Positions 58,273-64,000 of a stretch of DNA of 64,000 nucleotides are shown here, in pieces. Origin of the DNA: RYN-230 sp963704995 (lineage in GTDB: Bacteria; Actinomycetota; Actinomycetes; Streptosporangiales; Streptosporangiaceae); assembly GCA_963704995.1 (NCBI GenBank), contig CAVPIM010000004.1:1-64000 (forward strand), read 5' to 3'. A program made the position numbers and the translations under genes. The number at the start of each line of letters is the position of its first letter. Within the stretch, counting starts at the first letter, position 1. The notes below the pieces were generated by a model. That model saw nothing but the letters and a program-made list of their open reading frames with translations, made no database searches and had not been told where the DNA came from.

Positions 58273-59270
58273 GCCATGGACAGTACAGCGGCGCCGCGGA
58301 CCCGTTCGGTGGCCAGGTCACTCAGCGCCTGGCCGGCCTGATCGAACCGGTACGGGGTGGTGGTGACCTTGATCCGGAGCCGCTCAGCCAGGGTCAGGAA
58401 CTCGGTCGCGTCGGCCCGGGTGTTGGCGGTGACGCTGCGCACCTGGCGCTCGTAGAACAGGTGCCGGTCGTAGTTCAGCTCCGGGATGTCGGTCAGGTAG
58501 ATCCCGGCGATCGCGAGTGTCCCGCCCCGGTCCAGGGCGCTCAGCGCGGCCGGGACCAGGGTGCCGACCGGGGCGAACAGGATCGCGGAATCCAGCGGGA
58601 CCGGCGCCGGGTCGAAGGAGCCCTGGGCCGACGCGACACCCAGCGAGCGGGCCAGTTCCCGGGCCGCCTCACCCCGGGTGAACACGTGCACCGCAGCGCC
58701 CTGGGCCATGGCGACCTGGGCCGCGAGGTGCGCGGAACCGCCGAACCCCCAGATGCCCAGCGTGCCGCCCGGCGGCACCTCGGCCCGGCGCAGCGCCCGG
58801 TAGCCGATGATCCCGGCGCACAGCAGGGGGGCCAGTTCGGCGTCGCTGAAGCCGCGCGGCAGCGGATGGGCGAACGCCTCCGCGACCACCATGTACTCGG
58901 CGTAGCCGCCGTGGAAGTCCCAGCCGGTGTAGACCGAGGCCGGGCACAGGTTCTCCTGTCCCCGGCGGCAGAACACGCAGGACCCGTCGGTCCCGCCCAG
59001 CCAGGCCGCGCCGACCCGGTCCCCGGTCGTGAACCGGCGGGTGCCCGGCCCGGCCGCCACCACCTCGGCCACGACCTCATGCCCGGGCGTGGTCTCCGGC
59101 CGCCTGGGCGGCAGGTCTCCCTCGGCCAGGTGCAGGTCGGTCCGGCACACGCCGCAGCAGCGGATCCGCAGCAGGAGCTGGCCGGGACCGGGCTCCGGGA
59201 CCGGGCGCTCGACCAGGCGCAGCGGGCCGGAGGCCACCGGCCCGGGCTGATGCACTACCCATGCACGCAC
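58269..59270 (-). CDS. zinc-dependent alcohol dehydrogenase
   Basis: A 333-residue MDR alcohol dehydrogenase. Catalytic zinc motif CGVCRTDLHLAEG (near 37-49) and GHEVVAEVV; structural zinc loop SCVFCRRGQENLC has three of four cysteines (the first is Asp), and the cofactor loop GIWGFGGSAHLAAQ near 172-185. Start GTG 59270 (VRAWVVHQPG) is preferred to 59351 because the shadow upstream includes the repeat array. Substrate unknown. Confidence 0.88.
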   Translation of the reverse strand: MRAWVVHQPGPVASGPLRLVERPVPEPGPGQLLLRIRCCGVCRTDLHLAEGDLPPRRPETTPGHEVVAEVVAAGPGTRRFTTGDRVGAAWLGGTDGSCVFCRRGQENLCPASVYTGWDFHGGYAEYMVVAEAFAHPLPRGFSDAELAPLLCAGIIGYRALRRAEVPPGGTLGIWGFGGSAHLAAQVAMAQGAAVHVFTRGEAARELARSLGVASAQGSFDPAPVPLDSAILFAPVGTLVPAALSALDRGGTLAIAGIYLTDIPELNYDRHLFYERQVRSVTANTRADATEFLTLAERLRIKVTTTPYRFDQAGQALSDLATERVRGAAVLSMA

Positions 59271-59294
59271 AGTCCCACCGTACGGGGCTCCGCG

Positions 59295-59456
59295 TCCCTG
59301 GGGGACGACCCCCTGGAACCCCTGCGCATCGCCAGGGCTCGGAGGGAACACGCCTCCGGCGCGCCCCGCCTCGCTCCATTTCCCTGGGGGACGACCCCCT
59401 GGAACCCCTGCGCATCGCCGCCGGAGGGAACACGCCTCCGGCGCGCCCCGCCTCGC
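59295..59456. repeat. 86-bp tandem duplication with internal hairpin
   Basis: Two copies, about 59295-59373 and 59381-59456, share TCCCTGGGGGACGACCCCCT and GGAGGGAACACGCCTCCGGC. Each unit holds an inverted repeat GGGGG-ACGA-CCCCC. They lie between the alcohol dehydrogenase start and YceI stop. It may act as a terminator or be a dispersed element related to intergenic repeats of actinomycetes. Confidence 0.85.
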
Positions 59457-59462
59457 GGCGAT

Positions 59463-60029
59463 TCAGGACCGCGTGAAGCGCGCCGTCACGTCGATGGTCG
59501 AGGGGCCGGTCAGCATGCCCAGCTGGTTCCAGGTCAGGCCGAAGTCGGCCCGGTCCACCACGACGCCCTCGGCCCGCAGCGTGAACGCCGCCGGGCTCAC
59601 GTCCGCCAGCGTGGCGGTGAAGCTGAGCGGCCGGGTCTCCCCCGCGACCGTGAGCGTGCCGTTCACGGTCACCTGGTCAGCGGTCCGGCTGGCGCTGGAC
59701 AGGTCGGCGACGATCGACGGGTGCTCAGCGGCGTTGAAGAAGTCCGCCGAGGCCAGGTGCCGGTCCCGCTTGGCGTTCTTGGTGTTCAGCGAGGCCGCGC
59801 CGATCTCCAGCCGGGCGCGGGCTGCGCCGCCGGGCAGGATCTCGGCGCTCCCGGCCAGCTCGGCGAACCCGCCGCGCACGGTGACCAGGCCCCACATGGT
59901 CTTGGAACGCAGCGAGACCGACGAGTTCGCCGGGTCCAGGGTCCAGGTACTCGGGCCGCCCAGCACGGTGTCCGGCGTGGCACCCGCCGGCGCTGCGGTG
60001 GCTTGCGGTGGCTGGTCGGCTGCAGTCAT
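59463..60029 (-). CDS. YceI-family lipid-binding-like protein
   Basis: A 188-residue YceI protein with the beta-barrel: STWTLDPANSSVSLRSKTMW near the start, NVTGxxxxAExxGxG replaced by VRGGFAELAGSAEI, and SADFFNAAEHPSIVADLSSA then SFTATLADVSP. It has no signal peptide, as in many actinobacterial YceI proteins, so it is cytoplasmic. It diverges from MarR with a shared palindrome region, suggesting control by that MarR. ATG 60029. Confidence 0.9.
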   Translation of the reverse strand: MTAADQPPQATAAPAGATPDTVLGGPSTWTLDPANSSVSLRSKTMWGLVTVRGGFAELAGSAEILPGGAARARLEIGAASLNTKNAKRDRHLASADFFNAAEHPSIVADLSSASRTADQVTVNGTLTVAGETRPLSFTATLADVSPAAFTLRAEGVVVDRADFGLTWNQLGMLTGPSTIDVTARFTRS

Positions 60030-60074
60030 GGTTCGGCACTCCCTGGAGTTGATTGGCTCAGGCGGTGAAATTCA

Positions 60075-60122
60075 CTGTGTATATATTATCGTACGTAATA
60101 ATAGGGTGCACGAAGCACCCCA
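60075..60122. promoter_or_regulatory. MarR-type operator and hairpin in divergent promoter
   Basis: The AT-rich ATTATCGTACGTAATAAT (60086-60103), an imperfect palindrome around CGTACG, lies between divergent yceI and marR. Just downstream is GGGTGC-ACGAA-GCACCC (60104-60120). The palindrome is a probable dimer site for the adjacent MarR, overlapping the promoters of both genes. Confidence 0.65.
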
Positions 60123-60136
60123 GGTAAGCTGGGAAG

Positions 60137-60712
60137 ATGGCAGTTGATCAGGTGCCGGAGCCGACCGTGGCTGACGGCTGCCTGGACGCCGGCCCGGGAC
60201 TGGCGGACCGCCTGGCCGCAAACGACCTGGTGCCCCCGGGGGCACCCGATGAGGTACGCCTGGCCGGCCTGCCCGCGGCGGAACGCCGCCGCAGGCTGGT
60301 CGCGGAAACCGCCCGCTTCACATCCGCGTTCCTGCGCTGGATGGAGGGACGGGCCTGCGGCGGGCTCACCTACGCCCGGCTCCGGCTGCTCGAGGCCCTG
60401 CACTGCGGCGGCCCGGCGATCATGCGTGACCTCGGCGTCCAGCTCGGCGTCAGCCCGCGGAACATGACCGCGATGGTGGATGCGCTCGAGGATGCCCAGC
60501 TCGTGGTGCGCCGCCCGCATCCGACCGACCGGCGGGCCACCCTGGTCGAGCTGTCCCCGAGCGGGGCCCGGGAAGCGGAACAGGCCCTGGAGCCCCGGCT
60601 GGACGCCATGGCCGAGTTGTTCGAGGGGTTCTCCGCCGCGGAGCAGCAGGCCTTCGCCGACGCGCTGGCCCGGCTGCGCCGGGCCATGCAGGACCGCCAG
60701 GGTGACTGCTGA
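60137..60712 (+). CDS. MarR-family transcriptional regulator
   Basis: A 191-residue MarR protein with a long N-terminus (about 50 residues, Ala/Asp-rich). Winged HTH: LTYARLRLLEALHCGGPAIM and RDLGVQLGVSPRNMTAMVDA (near 80-120), then LVVRRPHPTDRRATLVELSP wing. It probably represses yceI and itself via the operator upstream. ATG 60137 with GGGAAG upstream. The oxidised or lipid ligand cannot be predicted. Confidence 0.9.
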   Translation: MAVDQVPEPTVADGCLDAGPGLADRLAANDLVPPGAPDEVRLAGLPAAERRRRLVAETARFTSAFLRWMEGRACGGLTYARLRLLEALHCGGPAIMRDLGVQLGVSPRNMTAMVDALEDAQLVVRRPHPTDRRATLVELSPSGAREAEQALEPRLDAMAELFEGFSAAEQQAFADALARLRRAMQDRQGDC

Positions 60713-60829
60713 GCACCTAGGGACACCCGGGTCACCAGGCATCCCAGCCACCGGGCGCTGCTCTTACGAGGTTCTTACCGTCGAGTATGAAATCGCCCTC
60801 ACCTGCACTGATGTGCATAACGTCAGACC

Positions 60830-62296
60830 ATGGCAGGGGCCGGAACCAGGGGACCAGGGCAGCGCGCTGCCGGACTGCGTGACGGCGCCCGGGAGCGCCG
60901 CGAAGCCAGGAAGCGCCGGGCCGCGCGGCGGCGCCGCGCCCTGGCGGCCTCCGCTGCGGCGGAGTTCAACCGGGCGGGGCTGATGGTGCGCCGGGCCGCG
61001 GACGCGGCCCGGCATCCAGCCGAGCATCCGCCGCCGGGCCCGTTCCGGCCAGGGCTCTGGCGCAGCCCGCTGCGCGGGCTGTGGCTCACCTCGGTCCTGG
61101 CCGTGGTGCTGCTGGCCGGGCTGATCATCCTCGCGGTGACCGGCCTGCTGTCCTACGCGGCCTACGACCCGCTGCTGCCCGGCAACGACCAGACCCCCGG
61201 CGCAGGGCTGCTGCGGTTCTACATGTTCTCCTGGCCAACGCACCCGTCCTGGCTGTACCGGGTGGACCAGGGCGTGCACATCACCCTGGGCCTGGCCCTG
61301 CTGCCGGTCGTGCTGGCCAAGCTGTGGTCGGTGCTCCCCCGCCTGTTCGCCTGGCCCCCGGTCCGCTCGCTGGCCCAGATCCTGGAGCGGGTCAGCCTGA
61401 TCATGCTGGTCGGCGGGGTGCTGTTCGAGTTCGCCACCGGCATCCTGAACATCCAGAACTACTACGTCTTCCCGTTCTCCTTCTACACCGCGCACCTCTA
61501 CGGCGCCTGGGTCTTCATCGCCGGGTTCGTCATCCATGTGACCCTGAAGTTCCCGCGGATGGTGGCCGGCCTGCGATCCCGCAGCCTGCGCCGGGAACTG
61601 CGCACCCCCCTGGAGCAGACCAGACCGGAAGAGCCGGTCGCGGGCGAGGCCGACGGCGAGGGCCTGCGCGCCGCCCGGCCGCGCGCCCCGACCATCTCCC
61701 GCCGGGGCCTGCTGGCCGCCATCGGCGGTGCGTCGCTGACCCTGGCCGGGCTGGTCGTCGGCCAGTCCATCGGCGGCCCGGCCCGGCGCACGTCCCTGTT
61801 CGGGCCGCGCGGGCTGTCCGCGACCGCCCCGCACTACCTGCCGGTCAACCGGACCGCGGCGTCGATCGGCCTGACGGCCGCGGACGTCGGCCCCGCGTAC
61901 CGGCTCACGCTGATCGGGGCCCGGACGGTCACGCTGACCCAGGCCCAGCTCCTGGCCCTGCCGCAGCACGCCGTGGAACTGCCGATCGCCTGCGTGGAGG
62001 GCTGGTCGGTGTCCGCCCGGTGGACCGGGGTCCGGCTGGCCGACCTGGCCCGGCTGGCGGGGATGCCGGAGCCGGCCGCGGCGCAGGTCGAGTCGATCCA
62101 GCAGGTGGGGGCGTTCAAGAGCGCGGTGCTGTCGGCAGGCCAGGTGAGTGATCCGCAGTCGCTGCTGGCCGTCACGCTCAACGGCCGCGTGCTGCCGCCG
62201 GACCACGGCTACCCGGCCCGGACGATCATCCCCGGCGCACCCGGCGTGCACAACACGAAATGGGTCAACAAGATCATTTTCCTGAAGCAGGTGTGA
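60830..62296 (+). CDS. cytochrome b561 / molybdopterin-dependent oxidoreductase fusion
   Basis: A 488-residue fusion. Residues about 80-240 hold four membrane helices with heme-type histidines (VDQGVHITLGLALLP, FYTAHLYGAWVF, IHVTLKFPRM), followed by a twin-Arg-like segment SRRGLLAAIGGASLTLAGLV (near 285-305) and a YedY/sulfite-oxidase Moco domain with the cofactor cysteine in IACVEGWSVS and an HNTKWVNKIIFLKQ end. It would pass electrons from a reduced substrate to quinone or vice versa. ATG 60830 follows the MarR gene by 117 bp. Confidence 0.85.
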   Translation: MAGAGTRGPGQRAAGLRDGARERREARKRRAARRRRALAASAAAEFNRAGLMVRRAADAARHPAEHPPPGPFRPGLWRSPLRGLWLTSVLAVVLLAGLIILAVTGLLSYAAYDPLLPGNDQTPGAGLLRFYMFSWPTHPSWLYRVDQGVHITLGLALLPVVLAKLWSVLPRLFAWPPVRSLAQILERVSLIMLVGGVLFEFATGILNIQNYYVFPFSFYTAHLYGAWVFIAGFVIHVTLKFPRMVAGLRSRSLRRELRTPLEQTRPEEPVAGEADGEGLRAARPRAPTISRRGLLAAIGGASLTLAGLVVGQSIGGPARRTSLFGPRGLSATAPHYLPVNRTAASIGLTAADVGPAYRLTLIGARTVTLTQAQLLALPQHAVELPIACVEGWSVSARWTGVRLADLARLAGMPEPAAAQVESIQQVGAFKSAVLSAGQVSDPQSLLAVTLNGRVLPPDHGYPARTIIPGAPGVHNTKWVNKIIFLKQV

Positions 62297-62967
62297 CCGC
62301 AGTGACGACCCGTGGCAGGACCTTGGCCAGCCGGATCCGGCACTGGTACGGCGCCAACCCGCTGCACCTGCTGGCCCTGCTGGCCGCGTTCGCCCTGGCC
62401 GGGTACGCGGTCCGGGCAGTGATCGCGGCCGGGCAGTTCCGCGGCTTCGCGATCTGGTTCGCCGTGGCGATCGTCGGCCACGACCTGCTGCTGTTCCCGC
62501 TGTACTCGCTGGCCGACCGGTCCGTGCAGCGGCTGCTGCCCTGGAAGCGGCGCCGGGCGCAGGCCAGCCCGCCCGGGCCCGGCCAGGTCCCCGGGCCCCC
62601 GGTGATCAACTACGTGCGGATCCCGGTGGCGTTCTCACTGCTGCTCCTGATGGTGTTCTTCCCGCTGATCCTGGGCCTGTCCGAACCCGAGTACCACCGG
62701 GCCAGCGGGCTGACCACCCAGCCGTACCTGTGGCGCTGGCTGGCGGTAACCGGGGTCCTGTTCGCCGGGTCCGCGGTCAGCTACGCCCTGCGCTGCCGCC
62801 GGGCGTCGTCCCGGGCCCGGAAGCAGGCCGCCGCCCGGACCCGCGCCCAGCAGAGGCCGCCCGCCGCCCCGGACGCCGTCCCATCACCCGCCGCCCCCCG
62901 TCCCGGCTTCGACGTCTGGCACCCGGCCCGCCCCAGCCACGGCCCGGACTCCCCCGGCCCCCGCTGA
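62293..62967 (+). CDS. multi-pass membrane protein, partner of b561-Moco protein
   Basis: A 224-residue protein with about four hydrophobic helices: PLHLLALLAAFALAGYAVRA, FAIWFAVAIVGHDLLLFPLY, IPVAFSLLLLMVFFPLILGL and LWRWLAVTGVLFAGSAVSYA, and a Pro-rich tail. GTG 62293 overlaps the b561-Moco stop by 4 bp (GTGTGA). His in VGHDLLLF may bind heme. It probably forms a complex with the upstream product. No family name is certain. Confidence 0.7.
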   Translation: MTAVTTRGRTLASRIRHWYGANPLHLLALLAAFALAGYAVRAVIAAGQFRGFAIWFAVAIVGHDLLLFPLYSLADRSVQRLLPWKRRRAQASPPGPGQVPGPPVINYVRIPVAFSLLLLMVFFPLILGLSEPEYHRASGLTTQPYLWRWLAVTGVLFAGSAVSYALRCRRASSRARKQAAARTRAQQRPPAAPDAVPSPAAPRPGFDVWHPARPSHGPDSPGPR

Positions 62968-62985
62968 GCCCCGCCCGCACGCGGG

Positions 62986-63588
62986 TTAGTCGGGGTCTTC
63001 CCAGGCCTCGATGCCTTCTTTGACGGCGAGGGCGGCGATGACGAGCGCGGCGATGGGGTCGGCTTGCCACCATCCGGTCCAGGCGCTGAGGCCGACGCCG
63101 AGCAGGGTGGCGGCGGAGGTCGCGGCGCAGAACGCGGTTTCGGCGGAGTCGGCGATCAGGGTGCGGTTGCCCAGGGCCTGCCCCGTGCGGCGCTTGGCCA
63201 GGGCGAGGCCGGGCATGACCAGGAGCGCTGCGGCGGCCACGGCGAGCCCGGGCAGAGACGTTCGCGGCTGGGCGCCGGTGACCAGGTCACGGGTGCTCTG
63301 GATGGCCAGGTACGCGGCCAGGGCGAAGAAGGTGACGCCGATGAGCCGCACCGCCCGGGTTTCGCGTTCCTGCCCGGCGATCTCGCCGCGCAGCTGCCAG
63401 ATGACGATGGCGGCGGCGAGGAATTCGATGACTGAGTCCAGGCCGAACCCGGTCAGGGCGATCGAGGAGGCCAGGATCCCGGCGGTGATGGCCACCGCGG
63501 CCTCGACGGTCATCCAGGCCATCGAGGCGTATTCGAGCCTGAACCCGTGGCGGCGCAGCCGGGCTGCGGCGGCGGTGTCCTCGGTCAC
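62986..63588 (-). CDS. cation diffusion facilitator-like transporter
   Basis: A 200-residue CDF-type membrane protein with about six helices. The metal motifs are GFGLDSVIEFLAAAIVIW (about 45-62) and LIADSAETAFCAATSAATL (near 145-163), like the D-x3-D/E of the family, and it lacks the C-terminal cytoplasmic domain. GTG 63588 overlaps the ArsR stop by 4 bp (GTGA). The regulator-transporter pair implies metal efflux under ArsR control. Confidence 0.88.
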   Translation of the reverse strand: MTEDTAAAARLRRHGFRLEYASMAWMTVEAAVAITAGILASSIALTGFGLDSVIEFLAAAIVIWQLRGEIAGQERETRAVRLIGVTFFALAAYLAIQSTRDLVTGAQPRTSLPGLAVAAAALLVMPGLALAKRRTGQALGNRTLIADSAETAFCAATSAATLLGVGLSAWTGWWQADPIAALVIAALAVKEGIEAWEDPD

Positions 63589-63947
63589 TGGGGCTGCCCG
63601 TAGACCGGGCACAGCGCGACCGCGTTCCCGGTCTCGGCGAGCAACTCCTCGGCGGCGGCCAGCAGCGCGGGCAGCGCAGGCTCGGCGGGCGGGGCGAGTG
63701 AGTACACCGACGCCCGGCCCTGCGCGCGGGCGGTAACCAGCGCGCAGTCCCGCAGGCAGGCCAGGTGCTTGGACACCGTGGACTGGGCCAGGCCTAGCTC
63801 GCCGGCCAGGTCGGTGACCCGGGCCGGGCCGCTGGCCAGGCGGCGCACGATCGCCAGCCGCGCCGGGTCGCCCAGTGACCGGAACAGCGCCGCCGCCGGC
63901 CCCAGCCCCGCCCGGGATGCCGTGACCACGCCCACTCTCATCGTCAT
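63585..63947 (-). CDS. ArsR/SmtB-family metal-responsive repressor
   Basis: A 120-residue ArsR protein: PAAALFRSLGDPARLAIVRR (about 14-33) and the recognition helix ELGLAQSTVSKHLACLRDCA (near 50-69), then GRASVYSLAPP. Cys residues in HLACLRDC and ALCPVYGQ resemble the CmtR type. It pairs with the CDF transporter just downstream. Start ATG 63947 (MTMRVGVV); the frame is open upstream. Confidence 0.88.
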   Translation of the reverse strand: MTMRVGVVTASRAGLGPAAALFRSLGDPARLAIVRRLASGPARVTDLAGELGLAQSTVSKHLACLRDCALVTARAQGRASVYSLAPPAEPALPALLAAAEELLAETGNAVALCPVYGQPQ

Positions 63948-63957
63948 ACAGCGATGA
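63938..63957. promoter_or_regulatory. inverted repeat at arsR start, candidate operator
   Basis: TCATCG (63938-63943) and CGATGA (63952-63957) form a 6-bp palindrome around eight bases, overlapping the start codon of the ArsR gene. Autoregulation by the ArsR protein is likely. Confidence 0.55.
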
Positions 63958-64000
63958 TATCGCCAGAGACGCAAGCCGACCCGGGCGTCCACCCGGCTGG

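Overview
The window is high-GC DNA from an actinomycete. It carries a BldC-type regulator, Rex, GlnR, mycothiol synthase (MshD), a DivIVA-like coiled-coil protein, bS22, the MurT/GatD pair and GTG starts with long overlapping operons. Gene content and order (bldC; ccs and hem clusters; pst-phoU; glnR; a Nur-like Fur protein) resemble the central chromosome of Streptomyces and relatives. The species cannot be named from sequence alone. I see no insertion sequence, phage, tRNA, rRNA or CRISPR, so this looks like core chromosome with some lineage-specific genes.

Layout. 0-6 kb: a methyltransferase, an APS kinase fused to a degenerate ATP-sulfurylase domain, a serine/threonine dehydratase, bldC and an unusual lethal-factor-like metallopeptidase. 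6-11 kb: cytochrome c maturation (ccsB, resB, a TlpA/ResA thioredoxin, a histidine phosphatase) without ccdA. 11-20 kb: an EamA transporter, hemL with a primase-like partner, hemB, hemD/cobA, hemC, hemA and rex, with a near-perfect Rex operator upstream of rex. 20-29 kb: glutaredoxin, a membrane protein with a monooxygenase-like tail, a HAD phosphatase, an acyltransferase, bS22, an excisionase-type HTH protein, AcuC, ProC, proline dehydrogenase, YgfZ and a Fur/Nur protein. 29-34 kb: a structured RNA region, a G1 glutamic peptidase (frame broken), nitrobindin, a DsrE protein (frame broken), GatD and MurT.

34-38 kb holds two overlapping genes for large membrane proteins that resemble conjugative coupling ATPases but lack a recognisable P-loop. 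38-44 kb: a universal stress protein, then the phosphate uptake genes phoU, pstS, pstC, pstA and pstB with an 11-bp-period PHO box. 44-49 kb: a GntR regulator, a thioredoxin/DUF4395/sulfurtransferase/DUF1416 sulfur operon, and an ECF sigma factor with its zinc anti-sigma factor. 49-54 kb: MoaD-like protein, glnR, mshD, gamma-carbonic anhydrase, DivIVA-like protein and Ppx/GppA phosphatase (frame broken). 54-64 kb: DUF427 protein, arginase-like protein, VIT1-type transporter, M19 dipeptidase, alcohol dehydrogenase, YceI and MarR, a cytochrome b561/molybdopterin oxidoreductase, a cation transporter and an ArsR repressor.

A cross-cutting observation is that at least seven otherwise normal genes carry about eight single frameshifts (methyltransferase, G1 peptidase, DsrE, TraD-like, pstC, pstS twice, ppx). 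Essential-type genes are hit and sequence is conserved on both sides of each break. This looks more like uncorrected indels in the assembly than real gene decay, so the reading frames should be confirmed before any of these genes is called dead.
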